The notes: generated by a model from the letters alone, not told the origin. A DNA stretch of 64,000 nt from Cupriavidus pauculus (GCF_008693385.1 NZ_CP044067.1:248001-312000); one strand, 5' to 3'. Shown: positions 32,987 to 41,947, numbered from the stretch's first letter. A program made the numbers and translations.

Positions 32987-33525
32987 CAGGCCTGGCTCCC
33001 GGGCTCGGTGGCGCACTGCGCGCGCGCGTCCTCGCGCGCGTCCTGGATGGCCGCCACGATGTTCTTGTAGGTGCCGCAGCGGCAGATGTTCCCGCTCATG
33101 GCCTCGCGCACGGACGCGTCGTCGGCGGGAATGCGCGCGTCGCGCAGGATGCAGACCGCGCTCATCATCTGCCCGGCCGTACAGTAGCCGCACTGGTAGG
33201 CATCGTGATTCCAGAACGCTTCCTGCACGGGGTGCAGCGCACCATCCGCTGCCGCCAGCCCCTCGACGGTCGTGATGCGGTCGCCGTCGTGCATCACGGA
33301 CAACGACAGGCACGCGTTGACCGACACGCCGTTGACGTGGATCGTGCAGGCGCCGCACTGCCCGTGGTCGCAACCTTTCTTGGTGCCCGTCAGCCGGAGC
33401 TCGTCACGCAACGTGTCGAGCAGGATCGCATTGGCCGGAACGGTCAGGCGATGGGTGACACCGTTGACGGTGAGTGCAATGGACATGCCGTCACCCGCCG
33501 CTCCGGTGGTGGTGGAGTGGGTCAT
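32986..33525 (-). CDS. 2Fe-2S subunit of three-subunit Mo hydroxylase (PaoA/YagT-like)
   Basis: A 179-aa small subunit with two [2Fe-2S] motifs, KKGCDHGQCGACTIHVNG...C and QCGYCTAGQ...CRCGTY. The start at 33525 is supported by AGGAGG 5 bp upstream; an internal Met 13 residues later is an alternative. In contrast to E. coli PaoA there is no twin-arginine signal, which agrees with a cytoplasmic enzyme. It is the first gene of the three-gene operon. Confidence 0.9.
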   Translation of the reverse strand: MTHSTTTGAAGDGMSIALTVNGVTHRLTVPANAILLDTLRDELRLTGTKKGCDHGQCGACTIHVNGVSVNACLSLSVMHDGDRITTVEGLAAADGALHPVQEAFWNHDAYQCGYCTAGQMMSAVCILRDARIPADDASVREAMSGNICRCGTYKNIVAAIQDAREDARAQCATEPGSQA

Positions 33526-33835
33526 CTTCCCTCCTGCTAAAGGTGGGGAAACGCTATGCGTGGGAACAGATCTATGTTGGTGTCATCTGCGATGGCGCGC
33601 GGTTGGCGCGCAGTGCCCGGTGTTCGTGAGGGGTGCCCGGTTCTTCTGCCGTCGCGCTATAACTGTTGGTCAGAAATCCGAGTTTGGCAAGAAACGCACG
33701 AAAGATCGCGCGCGAGAGAGGTGACGAAAAAGGAGCGGTGCCCGGTCGGTGGCAGGCGTTGCCGCTGCCACCGTCACCAGAACCACGAGATTCCTCTTGT
33801 CGTATTCGCCCGGTTTTTGCCACCGGGGTCTAAGC
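33526..33835. other. 310-bp gene-free region upstream of the PaoABC-like operon
   Basis: No convincing gene is present; the short open frames here lack family features and ribosome sites. It holds three exact copies of GTGCCCGGT at 33613, 33633 and 33738 (the first two exactly 20 bp apart), a stem-loop at 33747-33773, and the promoter of the Mo hydroxylase operon, which I cannot pin down. It separates the 3' end of the MFS gene from that operon, both on the minus strand. Confidence 0.6.
33747..33773 (-). terminator. stem-loop downstream of the MFS transporter gene
   Basis: Arms CGGTGGCAG (33747-33755) and CTGCCACCG (33765-33773) pair perfectly over 9 bp with a 9-base loop. On the minus strand it begins about 60 bases past the MFS stop and is followed about 15 bases later by a run of T. 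That gap makes it an imperfect intrinsic terminator. Confidence 0.4.
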
Positions 33836-35182
33836 CTATCGGTCGGCCGGCGGATGGAGAATGGCCTTCGGAATGAGCGCGATCAGCACGCAACTGACCA
33901 GCAGGCACGCGCCGAGCGCATAGGTACCGTTGTTGATGTTCCCCGTCATCTCCTTGGCCACGCCGGTGATCATCGAACCGGTGAAGCCGGACAGGTTACC
34001 CACCGAGTTGATCAGCGCGATGCCGGCCGCTGCGGCGGTACCCGACAGGATCTGGCCCGGGAACGTCCAGTAGATCGGCATCAGCGACAGGATGCCGCAA
34101 GTGGCGATGGTCAGCAGCACGATCGACAGCGCCACATGCTGTGCGAACGCCGCGCTCAGGATCAGTCCGACGCCCCCGATGAACGCGGGTACGGCGGCGT
34201 GCCAGCGGCGCTCTCCGGTCTTGCGCGAGTGCGATGCGTTCCAGACCATCGCAAAGATCGCGGTCAGGTAGGGAATGGCGGTCAGCAGCCCGATATGCAT
34301 GGGGCTCTGGACGCCCGATGCGCGGATGATCGACGGCAGCCAGAATGCGAGGCCGTAGAAGCCGGTGTTGAACGTCAGCAGGATGAACGTCAGCAGCCAG
34401 ACGCGCGGGCTGCGCAGCGCAGCGCTCACGCTGTGCGACTTGTGCGCGGCCTCGCGCTCCAGATTGCGCGAGAGCACGGCCTTTTCATGAGCGGAGAGCC
34501 AGTTGGCCTTCTGCGGACCGTCTCCCATGAAGGCCAGCACGATAAACGCGACGACCACGGAAGGCAGGCCTTCGAGCAGCAGCATCCATTGCCAGCCGCT
34601 CATGCCGGACAGGCCGTGTGTCTGTTCCATCAGCCAGCCAGAGACCACGCTGCCCAACGTCAGGCTCAGCGGAATCGCGACCAGGAAGCCGGACATGGCC
34701 ACACTCTGGCGGCGCGCCGGGAACCAGTAGTTCATGTACAGGATCACGCCGGGGAAGAAGCCGGCTTCGCAGATGCCCAGCAGAAAGCGGAGCGCGTAGA
34801 ACATCGTTGATGTCTGCACGTGGAAGAACCCGGCCAGCGGCTGGACAAAGGCCATCGACGACGACACGATGCCCCACGTGATCATGATCCGTGCGATCCA
34901 GAAGCGCGCGCCATAGCGATGCAGCAGCAGGTTGCTGGGCATCTCGAACAGGAAGTAGCCCCAGAAGAAGATGCTTGCGCCGAGCGCGTAGACGCTGTCG
35001 CTCAGATGCAGGTCGTCCAGCATCTGCAGCTTCGCGAAGCCCACGTTGACGCGGTCGAGGTAGGCAACCACGTAGCACAGCAGCAGTAGCGGGAGGATGC
35101 GCCGCATGACCTTGCGGTAGAGCGCGTCTTCCGACGCGTCCGCCGCGGCCGGCAGGGCGGCGGTCTGGGTGATGGTTGGCAT
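33836..35182 (-). CDS. MFS transporter, anion:cation symporter family (sugar-acid permease)
   Basis: A 448-aa, 12-helix major facilitator protein of the ACS family, which imports hexuronates, aldarates, tartrate or related acids with H+. MRRILPLLLLCYVVAYLDRVNVGFAKLQM is the classic ACS first helix with the YLDRVNVGFA motif. GICEAGFFPGVILYMNYWFPARRQS and WQWMLLLEGLPSVVVAF are also typical. Start ATG 35182 (MPTITQ) is preceded by AAAAAGGAGAC. It is divergent from a GntR-like LacI regulator, with two operator palindromes in between, and very likely imports the substrate of the dehydratase at 36692. Confidence 0.9.
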   Translation of the reverse strand: MPTITQTAALPAAADASEDALYRKVMRRILPLLLLCYVVAYLDRVNVGFAKLQMLDDLHLSDSVYALGASIFFWGYFLFEMPSNLLLHRYGARFWIARIMITWGIVSSSMAFVQPLAGFFHVQTSTMFYALRFLLGICEAGFFPGVILYMNYWFPARRQSVAMSGFLVAIPLSLTLGSVVSGWLMEQTHGLSGMSGWQWMLLLEGLPSVVVAFIVLAFMGDGPQKANWLSAHEKAVLSRNLEREAAHKSHSVSAALRSPRVWLLTFILLTFNTGFYGLAFWLPSIIRASGVQSPMHIGLLTAIPYLTAIFAMVWNASHSRKTGERRWHAAVPAFIGGVGLILSAAFAQHVALSIVLLTIATCGILSLMPIYWTFPGQILSGTAAAAGIALINSVGNLSGFTGSMITGVAKEMTGNINNGTYALGACLLVSCVLIALIPKAILHPPADR

Positions 35183-35249
35183 CGGTGTCTCCTTTTTCGT
35201 TATGTCTTTTGTGTGCGGCGGGATTCTACGGCCGAATTCGGTTGCCGTA

Positions 35250-35261
35250 GTTACCGATAAC
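35250..35261. promoter_or_regulatory. operator 1, GntR/LacI-type palindrome
   Basis: GTTACCGATAAC is a 12-bp palindrome with one mismatch, nearly identical to the E. coli GntR/IdnR operator core. It lies 68 bp upstream of the MFS gene start. With the site at 35339 it brackets an 89-bp interval (centre to centre). Confidence 0.72.
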
Positions 35262-35338
35262 ATTTCGGTATCCAAAAAAACGCCGACGGGGCGGCGAGGC
35301 AACCGGCTATCGCGGGACGAATCTCGTCGGACGAATTA

Positions 35339-35350
35339 GTTACCGGTAAC
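35339..35350. promoter_or_regulatory. operator 2, perfect GTTACCGGTAAC palindrome
   Basis: GTTACCGGTAAC is a perfect 12-bp palindrome in the divergent region between the MFS gene and the LacI regulator gene, 115 bp ahead of the regulator's first ATG. It is the same sequence as the site at 36624, upstream of the dehydratase gene. Confidence 0.75.
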
Positions 35351-35465
35351 AAAAACTAAGGTAGCACGCGGGGTCGCTGCGCTTCAAGCCCCTTTATCCA
35401 AGGAGTTTCCCTAGTGCCGGCCCGCCGTTGCCCCACAGGCCGCGCGGGCAGGGCGGGGCGGTATC

Positions 35466-36539
35466 ATGTGGGCTTTACCGCCTTCCCCGCTCGCGAACCC
35501 GATGACCAGCTCCAACGCATCCCGGCATGCCGGCCCCCCTCGCATGTCCGACGTCGCCCGTGTGGCGGGGGTGTCCAAGATGACGGTATCCCGCGTGCTG
35601 GCGGGGCACCGCGTCGCCGACAAGACGCGCGAGCGGGTTCGCCAGGCCATCGACAAGCTTGGCTACGTGGCCGATGCCGCGGCGGGCGCGCTGTCGTCGG
35701 GACGTTCGGAGTTCGTCGCCGTGCTCGTGCCGTCGCTGTCCAGTTCCAACTTCTCCGATACCGTGCGCGGACTCACGACAGTGCTGGAACCCCACGGTCT
35801 GCAACTGCTGCTTGGGGACACCGACTACGAACTCGACCGGGAAGAGCGGCTCGTGCGTTCGTTGCTGCGCCATCAGCCCCGCTGCATCGCACTGACCGGG
35901 GCGCAACACACGGACGCCACGCGCAAGCTGCTCGAACGGTCGGGTATCCCGGTGGTGGAGATGTGGGATCTGCCGACGAATCCGATCGATACCGCGGTGG
36001 GCTTTTCCAACGTCCGCGCGGCGCGCGCGATGGTCCGTCACCTCGCCGAACGCGGCTATCAGCGTATCGGATTCCTCGGCGGCGCCAGCGCGCTGGACAC
36101 GCGCGGGCTGGACCGCCTCAAGGGCTACCGCGCGGAGATCAAGGCCCTGGGACTGGGCGAGCCACGCGTCGTGCGCCTCGGCGATTCGCCCATTACCATG
36201 AGCCACGGCGCGCCCGCCATGGCGGCACTGCTCGCGCAGTGGCCCGACACCGACGCCGTCATGTGCGTCAGCGATATGTCGGCCTTCGGCGCGATCATGG
36301 AATGCCACCGTCGCGGCCTGTCCGTGCCTGGCGACATGGCCGTGGCGGGCTTCGGCAACTTCGAGGTGGCTGAGTGCTGCCATCCGCGCATTACGTCGGT
36401 CTCGGTCGATCCCTACGGCATCGGCCTGCGCACGGGCGAGGCGCTGCTCGCCGCGCTCGAGGCCCGCGACGCGGGTACGGAGGCGGCGTCGCAGAGCATT
36501 CGCATCGAGTTCGAGATCGTGGCACGCGAGAGCGCCTGA
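35466..36539 (+). CDS. LacI-family regulator, GntR (gluconate-repressor)-like
   Basis: A LacI-family repressor of up to 357 aa. The HTH reads MSDVARVAGVSKMTVSRVLAGHRVADKTRERVRQAIDKLGY. The ligand domain follows E. coli GntR closely: AVLVPSLSSSNFSDTVRGL, GIPVVEMWDLPTNPIDTAVGFSN and GDMAVAGFGNFEVAECCHPRITSV. I give the ATG at 35466, which has a GGCGGGGCGG stretch upstream; ATG 35502 (345 aa) or 35544 are possible, and 35502 would be nearer the family length. Four GntR-type operators flank the gene, controlling the permease on one side and the dehydratase operon on the other. The inducer is presumably a sugar acid. Confidence 0.9.
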   Translation: MWALPPSPLANPMTSSNASRHAGPPRMSDVARVAGVSKMTVSRVLAGHRVADKTRERVRQAIDKLGYVADAAAGALSSGRSEFVAVLVPSLSSSNFSDTVRGLTTVLEPHGLQLLLGDTDYELDREERLVRSLLRHQPRCIALTGAQHTDATRKLLERSGIPVVEMWDLPTNPIDTAVGFSNVRAARAMVRHLAERGYQRIGFLGGASALDTRGLDRLKGYRAEIKALGLGEPRVVRLGDSPITMSHGAPAMAALLAQWPDTDAVMCVSDMSAFGAIMECHRRGLSVPGDMAVAGFGNFEVAECCHPRITSVSVDPYGIGLRTGEALLAALEARDAGTEAASQSIRIEFEIVARESA

Positions 36540-36561
36540 TCACTCGGCGGCCCGTCTCCGC

Positions 36562-36573
36562 GTTACCGATAAC
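36562..36573. promoter_or_regulatory. operator 3, GntR/LacI-type palindrome
   Basis: GTTACCGATAAC, identical to the site at 35250, lies 22 bp after the regulator stop codon and 119 bp before the dehydratase start. It pairs with the site at 36624 (62 bp centre to centre). Confidence 0.72.
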
Positions 36574-36623
36574 AAGTTTTGCTTTCCCACGCGGAAATCT
36601 CCGTGCTACCATCCAAAAAAAAA

Positions 36624-36635
36624 GTTACCGGTAAC
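36624..36635. promoter_or_regulatory. operator 4, perfect GTTACCGGTAAC palindrome
   Basis: GTTACCGGTAAC sits directly after a run of nine A residues and 56 bp upstream of the dehydratase ATG. A similar A-run (TCCAAAAAAA) occurs between the paired operators upstream, so both pairs share order and an intervening A-tract. Confidence 0.75.
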
Positions 36636-36691
36636 TATTCCGAATGCGGAATCGGCCGGAACGCACGAGATATCAGTCAGGAGACAGCAAC

Positions 36692-38473
36692 ATGCCGGAC
36701 ACCCCACGCCGCCTGCGCAGCCAGGAATGGTTCGACGACCCGTCGCATGCGGACATGACCGCGCTATACGTCGAACGCTTCATGAACTACGGCCTGACGC
36801 GCGAGGAACTGCAATCGGGCAGGCCCATCATCGGCATCGCGCAAACGGGCAGCGACCTCGCGCCGTGCAACCGTCACCATATCGAGCTGGCCGAGCGCAC
36901 CAAGGCCGGCATTCGCGACGCGGGCGGTATTCCGATGGAATTTCCGGTCCACCCGCTGGCGGAGCAGAGCCGTCGCCCGACCGCCGCGCTCGACCGCAAT
37001 CTCGCCTATCTCGGACTCGTGGAAGTGCTGCACGGCTTTCCGCTCGATGGCGTGGTGCTGACCACGGGCTGCGACAAGACGACCCCCGCATGCCTGATGG
37101 CCGCCGCCACGGTCGATATGCCCGCCATCGTGCTGTCCGGCGGACCCATGCTCGATGGATGGCACGAAGGCAAACGCGTCGGCTCGGGCACGGTCATCTG
37201 GCACGCGCGCAACTTGCTCGCCGCGGGCGATATCGACTACGAAGGGTTCATGGCGCTGACCACGGCGTCGTCGCCGTCCATCGGCCATTGCAATACCATG
37301 GGCACGGCGCTATCGATGAACAGCCTCGCGGAGGCGCTCGGCATGTCGTTGCCCGGCTGCGCGAGCATTCCGGCTGCCTATCGCGAGCGTGGGCAAATGG
37401 CGTACGCCACGGGCAAGCGCGCCGTCGATCTCGTGCGCGAGGACTTGCGGCCGTCCAAGATCATGACGCGCGCCGCGTTCGAGAATGCCATCGCGGTCGC
37501 TTCCGCGCTCGGCGCATCGAGCAACTGCCCGCCGCACCTGATCGCGATCGCACGGCATATGGGCGTGGAACTGAGTCTCGAGGACTGGCAGCGTTTCGGA
37601 GAGAAGGTACCGCTACTCGTCAACTGCATGCCGGCCGGCGAGTATCTGGGCGAGAGCTTCCACCGCGCGGGCGGCGTGCCGGCCGTGCTGCGCCAGCTCG
37701 ATGCGGCCGGTCTGCTGCGCCGCAACTGCATGACGGTGTCGGGCCAGCGTCTCGGCGATATCGCGGACAAGGCGCCCGAGGCCGACCGCGACGTCATTCG
37801 CACGGCCGAGGAACCGCTCAAGCACGGTGCGGGATTCATCGTGCTGTCGGGCAACTTCTTCGACAGCGCGATCATGAAGATGTCGGTCGTGGGCGAAGCG
37901 TTCCGCAGCACGTACCTGAGCGAGCCTGGGGCAGAGAACACGTTCGAGGCCCGCGCCATCGTGTTCGATGGCCCCGAGGACTACCATGCACGCATCAACG
38001 ATCCCGCGCTCGCGATCGACGAGCGATGCATCCTCGTGATTCGCGGCTGCGGCACGGTGGGATATCCGGGCAGCTCCGAAGTCGTCAATATGGCGCCACC
38101 GGCCGAGCTCGTGCGGCAGGGCATTACCTCGCTGCCCTGCATGGGCGACGGCCGCCAAAGCGGCACGTCGGCCAGCCCGTCCATTCTCAATATGTCGCCG
38201 GAAGCCGCCGTCGGCGGCGGTCTGGCCCTGCTGCGTACGAACGACCGGATCCGGGTCAACCTCAACGATCGCAGCGTCAACGTGCTCGTGGATGCGGACG
38301 AACTCGAACGCCGCCGCGAGACCGCGACCTTCACGGTGCCGCCGGCGCAGACGCCATGGCAGGAGCTCTATCGGCAGACGGTGGGCCAGCTGTCCACGGG
38401 CGGATGCCTCGAGCCCGCCACGCTGTACCTGAAGGTGATCGAGCAACGCGGCAACCCGCGCCACTCGCATTGA
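36692..38473 (+). CDS. IlvD/Edd-family sugar-acid dehydratase (L-arabinonate/D-xylonate type)
   Basis: A 593-aa Fe-S dehydratase that removes water from an aldonic acid to give a 2-keto-3-deoxy acid. RSQEWFDDPSHADMTALY, QSGRPIIGIAQTGSDLAPCNRHH and VVLTTGCDKTTPACLMAAATV follow the pentonate dehydratase subgroup. The [2Fe-2S] ligands are Cys59, Cys127 and Cys200, at the positions known for the Rhizobium L-arabinonate enzyme. The modified Lys is K129, and the catalytic Ser lies in GDGRQSGTS (Ser490). The usual STNAPIH stretch reads SSNCPPH, a departure near the active site. Start ATG 36692 follows CAGGAGA. It lies 40 bp before the FAH-family gene. Confidence 0.92.
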   Translation: MPDTPRRLRSQEWFDDPSHADMTALYVERFMNYGLTREELQSGRPIIGIAQTGSDLAPCNRHHIELAERTKAGIRDAGGIPMEFPVHPLAEQSRRPTAALDRNLAYLGLVEVLHGFPLDGVVLTTGCDKTTPACLMAAATVDMPAIVLSGGPMLDGWHEGKRVGSGTVIWHARNLLAAGDIDYEGFMALTTASSPSIGHCNTMGTALSMNSLAEALGMSLPGCASIPAAYRERGQMAYATGKRAVDLVREDLRPSKIMTRAAFENAIAVASALGASSNCPPHLIAIARHMGVELSLEDWQRFGEKVPLLVNCMPAGEYLGESFHRAGGVPAVLRQLDAAGLLRRNCMTVSGQRLGDIADKAPEADRDVIRTAEEPLKHGAGFIVLSGNFFDSAIMKMSVVGEAFRSTYLSEPGAENTFEARAIVFDGPEDYHARINDPALAIDERCILVIRGCGTVGYPGSSEVVNMAPPAELVRQGITSLPCMGDGRQSGTSASPSILNMSPEAAVGGGLALLRTNDRIRVNLNDRSVNVLVDADELERRRETATFTVPPAQTPWQELYRQTVGQLSTGGCLEPATLYLKVIEQRGNPRHSH

Positions 38474-38513
38474 TGCGGACCGTCAACCCCTAATCGATCT
38501 GACCGAGCTGACC

Positions 38514-39698
38514 ATGGATACCCTCAACGTTTCTGACTGCCTGCCACAGGATCTTGCCCAGGCGCTGCTCGTCGGCCGCGTCTGGCGCGACGACGTTGCG
38601 CACCCCGGGCCCAGCGTCGTTGCCGTGCGCAACGGCGAAGTCTTCGATATCACGCGCGAAGCCCCGACCACCGCCGATCTGTTCGATCGTCCCGATGCCG
38701 TCGCCATCGCCCGCCACGCGCCCGGCGAATCGCTCGGCCGCGTGGAGGCGCTGCTCCAGCATGCGCTGGACGGCGGCAAGGCACGCCACGCGCTGCTGGC
38801 CCCCTGCGATGTGCAGGCCATCAAGGCGTGCGGCGTGACGTTCGCGGTCAGCCTGATCGAGCGGGTCATCGAGGAGCAGGCCGGCGGCGATCCGGCCAGG
38901 GCGCGGGACGTGCGCGAGACGATCGCCGCCACCATCGGCACGGATCTGTCGAAGATCGTCCCGGGTTCGGAGCCGGCGCAGCGTCTGAAGGCGGAACTGG
39001 AACGGCGCGGCGCGTGGTCGCAGTACATGGAGGTTGGCATCGGTCCCGACGCCGAGGTGTTCTCGAAATCGCAACCGATGTCGTCCGTCGGCTTCGGTGC
39101 CGATGTCGGGCTGCTACCCGTCTCCGTCTGGAACAACCCCGAGCCGGAGATCGTGCTCGCGGTCAACAGCGCCGGCGCGATCGTGGGCGCGACGCTGGGC
39201 AACGATGTCAACCTGCGCGATATCGAGGGCCGTTCCGCGTTGCTGCTGGGCAAGTGCAAGGACAACAATGCCTCCTGCGCGATCGGTCCGTTCGTGCGGC
39301 TGTTCGACGACGCCTTTTCGCTCGACAGCGTGCGCGCGGCCAGCCTGTCGCTGCGCGTGGAGGGCGACGACGATGGCTTCGTGCTGGACGGCATCAGCCA
39401 TATGCGCGAGATCAGCCGCGATCCGGCCGATCTGGTCGGGCAGACCTTCGGCGCGCACCATCAGTATCCGGACGGCTTCATGCTCTTCCTCGGCACGATG
39501 TTCTCGCCGATCCAGGATCGCGACGCGCCGGGCGCGGGCTTTACCCACCATCTGGGTGACCGCGTCACCATTGCGACGCCGTTGCTCGGCGCGCTGGTGA
39601 ACACGGTCCGCCCGTGCACGGAAATCGCGCCATGGACGTACGGCGTGCGGGCGCTCTACGGCAATCTCGCGGCGCGCGGGCTGCTGGGCGGCGAGTGA
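38514..39698 (+). CDS. fumarylacetoacetate hydrolase-family protein, probable 2-keto-3-deoxy-pentonate dehydratase
   Basis: A 394-aa FAH-fold protein. The C-terminal fold has the metal-ligand pattern in NNPEPEIVLAV, GATLGNDVNLRDIEGRSALLLGKCKDNNASCAIGPF, and GEIAPWTYG-like EIAPWTYGVRAL at the end. In Burkholderia and relatives a FAH-family enzyme of this length dehydrates 2-keto-3-deoxy-L-arabinonate to 2-oxoglutarate semialdehyde. The gene follows a pentonate dehydratase in the same operon, so that role fits. The next enzyme, 2-oxoglutarate semialdehyde dehydrogenase, is not in the window. Convergent with the Mo hydroxylase gene, 10 bp apart. Confidence 0.85.
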   Translation: MDTLNVSDCLPQDLAQALLVGRVWRDDVAHPGPSVVAVRNGEVFDITREAPTTADLFDRPDAVAIARHAPGESLGRVEALLQHALDGGKARHALLAPCDVQAIKACGVTFAVSLIERVIEEQAGGDPARARDVRETIAATIGTDLSKIVPGSEPAQRLKAELERRGAWSQYMEVGIGPDAEVFSKSQPMSSVGFGADVGLLPVSVWNNPEPEIVLAVNSAGAIVGATLGNDVNLRDIEGRSALLLGKCKDNNASCAIGPFVRLFDDAFSLDSVRAASLSLRVEGDDDGFVLDGISHMREISRDPADLVGQTFGAHHQYPDGFMLFLGTMFSPIQDRDAPGAGFTHHLGDRVTIATPLLGALVNTVRPCTEIAPWTYGVRALYGNLAARGLLGGE

Positions 39699-39708
39699 AT
39701 CGACAACG

Positions 39709-41934
39709 TCAGGCCAGCACGAACGGCGTTTGCCGCTGCCGTTTTCCGGTGAGCCGGAATACCGCGTTGGCGACCGCCGGTGCCAGCGGCGGCACGCCGG
39801 GTTCGCCGAGGCCGGCCGGCGGATCCTCCGACGGCACGAAGAAGACGTCGATCGGGGGCGCGTCCGGCATGCGGGGCGGCGGGTAGTCGGGGAAGTTGCT
39901 GTTCTTCACGACGCCGTTCTCCATCTCGATGGCGAATCCGGGGCGGATCATCGATAGCCCGAAGATGCACGCACCCTGTACCTGCGCTTCGGCGGTCAAC
40001 GGGTTGACCACGCGATTGCAGTGCACGCCAGCCGTGACGCGGTGCACGCGTGCTTCGCCCTTGACCACCGATACGTCGACCACATAGGCCACCACCGTGC
40101 CGAACGATTCGTGCACGGCCACCCCCCACGCATGCCCCTTGGGCAGCTTGCGCTTGCCATAACCGGACCGGTCCACGGCCAGCTGCAGCGCGTCCCGATG
40201 GCGCGCGTGATGGGTGGGGTCGAGTCTCGCCATGCGCCACGCCACGGGATCCTGCTTCGCGGCGGTGGCCATTTCGTCGATCAGCGTCTCCTTGACGAAC
40301 GCGGTATGCGTGTTGCCCACGGAGCGCCACCAGAGGACGGCCACATCGGTCTTCGGGTGATGGGCGCTGACCTGCATCGGCAGCCCATACTCGTTCTCGA
40401 CGATGCCTTCGGTCATGGTTGAATCGACGCCGTTCTTCACCAGAAACGGTTCGAACGGCGTGCCGATGATGATGGACTGGCCCACGATCGCATGCTGCCA
40501 GCCCAAGACCTGGCCCTTTGCATCGAAACCGATCCGCGCGCGATGCACGTGCAGGGGGCGGTAGTAACCGCCCTTGATATCGTCCTCGCGGCTCCACATG
40601 ACCTTGAGCGGTTCCGCATGGCCCCTGGCGATCCATGCCCGCAGCACGCCGGCCGACTCCACCAGATAGTCGGACGTGGGTACCGCGCGGCGTCCGAAGC
40701 CGCCACCCGCCATCATCGTGTACAGCGTGACCTTCTCGGTCGGGAGCGCTAGTGTCCGCGCGATGGCGGCCTGATCGACGGTCTGGAACTGGGAGCCGAC
40801 CCAGACCTTGACGCCGGTTGCCTTGTTGCCGCTGATTTCCGCCTGCATCGTGCAGTTGAGCGGCTCCATCGGGGCGTGCGCCAGATAGGGCAGCCGGTAT
40901 TCGGCGTCGATGACCCGGCTCGCCCCCTTGATGGCGGCGTCGATATCGCCGTGCGCCGATGCCAGCGCCACCATCCCCGGCTGCGTGGCAAGCTTGCCGT
41001 ACTCCTCGTACAGCGCCTTCGTGCCGGCGCGCGAGCCTGCATCTTCCCAGTCGATCTGCAACGCATCGCGGCCTTGCTTCGCGGGCCAGTAACCGTCGGC
41101 AACGACGGCGATGCCGGTGCCGTCACGGTCCACGGGCACCAGCATCACCTCGCGCACGCCCTTGATGGCCAGCGCCTTGTCGGCGTTGAAGGTCTTCACC
41201 TTGCCACCGAAGCGCGGCGGATGCGCGACGACCGCCACCACCATGTCCTTGAGCCGCGTATCGATGCCGAACACGGGGTCGCCATGCAGTTTCGATGCGG
41301 CGTCGAGTCGCGGCGTGGGCTTGCCGATGATGCGGAACTGCGACGGGTCCTTCAGGGTCACCGTCGCGGGGATGGGCAGCGCCATCGCGGCGTGGGCAAG
41401 CTCGCCATACGTGGCCCGCTGCGATCCCGCCGTGACCACGCCTTGCTGCGCCGTGCATGCGGACGGGTCCACGTTCCACTGCTTCGCGGCAGCCGCCACG
41501 AGCATTGCGCGCGCGCGGGCGCCGAGTTCGCGGTACTGACCGAACGAGTTCCTGAGCGCCGTCGACCCGCCTGTCATCTGAATGCCGAAACCCGGATCGC
41601 GATAGGCATCGCCGGCCGGCGCCAGCACGGACCGCACGCTCGCCCAGGGCACGTCGAGTTCGTCGGCAAGCACCATCGGCAGCGCCGTATGCACGCCTTG
41701 CCCGAACTCCAGCCGGTTGACCGCGATCGTGACGGTGTTGTCCGGCGCGATGACGACGAAGGCCTGAGGAGGCGAGGGCGCTTTCGGGGCACCCCCGTTG
41801 TCCGCGTTGGCCATCTCCGGCAATCCGGCGAGGCCGAGCGCGAAGCCGCCGCCCGCCAGGCCGGCGATCTTGAGAAAGCGCCGTCGCGAGAGCGGCGCGA
41901 CGCCGGCCGTCGCCTCGAATCCTTGTAGACGCAT
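39709..41934 (-). CDS. molybdopterin-binding catalytic subunit, Tat-exported (IorB-like), third Mo hydroxylase
   Basis: A 741-aa xanthine-oxidase-family large subunit with a twin-arginine signal SRRRFLKIAGLAGGGFALG (about residues 17-35). LEFGQGVHTALPMVLADEL, MAGGGFGRRAVPTSDYLVE, WWRSVGNTHTAFVKETLIDE, and GLGEPGVPPLAPAVANAV with the catalytic Glu are recognisable. It resembles the subunit at 22138 in layout but is clearly diverged. It is the last gene of a five-gene run, 13 bp after the 2Fe-2S gene. No cytochrome c gene accompanies it, so its electron acceptor is unknown. Confidence 0.9.
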   Translation of the reverse strand: MRLQGFEATAGVAPLSRRRFLKIAGLAGGGFALGLAGLPEMANADNGGAPKAPSPPQAFVVIAPDNTVTIAVNRLEFGQGVHTALPMVLADELDVPWASVRSVLAPAGDAYRDPGFGIQMTGGSTALRNSFGQYRELGARARAMLVAAAAKQWNVDPSACTAQQGVVTAGSQRATYGELAHAAMALPIPATVTLKDPSQFRIIGKPTPRLDAASKLHGDPVFGIDTRLKDMVVAVVAHPPRFGGKVKTFNADKALAIKGVREVMLVPVDRDGTGIAVVADGYWPAKQGRDALQIDWEDAGSRAGTKALYEEYGKLATQPGMVALASAHGDIDAAIKGASRVIDAEYRLPYLAHAPMEPLNCTMQAEISGNKATGVKVWVGSQFQTVDQAAIARTLALPTEKVTLYTMMAGGGFGRRAVPTSDYLVESAGVLRAWIARGHAEPLKVMWSREDDIKGGYYRPLHVHRARIGFDAKGQVLGWQHAIVGQSIIIGTPFEPFLVKNGVDSTMTEGIVENEYGLPMQVSAHHPKTDVAVLWWRSVGNTHTAFVKETLIDEMATAAKQDPVAWRMARLDPTHHARHRDALQLAVDRSGYGKRKLPKGHAWGVAVHESFGTVVAYVVDVSVVKGEARVHRVTAGVHCNRVVNPLTAEAQVQGACIFGLSMIRPGFAIEMENGVVKNSNFPDYPPPRMPDAPPIDVFFVPSEDPPAGLGEPGVPPLAPAVANAVFRLTGKRQRQTPFVLA

Positions 41935-41947
41935 GATCGGCTTCTCC

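Noticed and set aside
33556..33876. 106-codon open frame in the 310-bp gap
   Set aside because: No ribosome site, no recognisable domain, and it runs into the MFS gene on the opposite strand.
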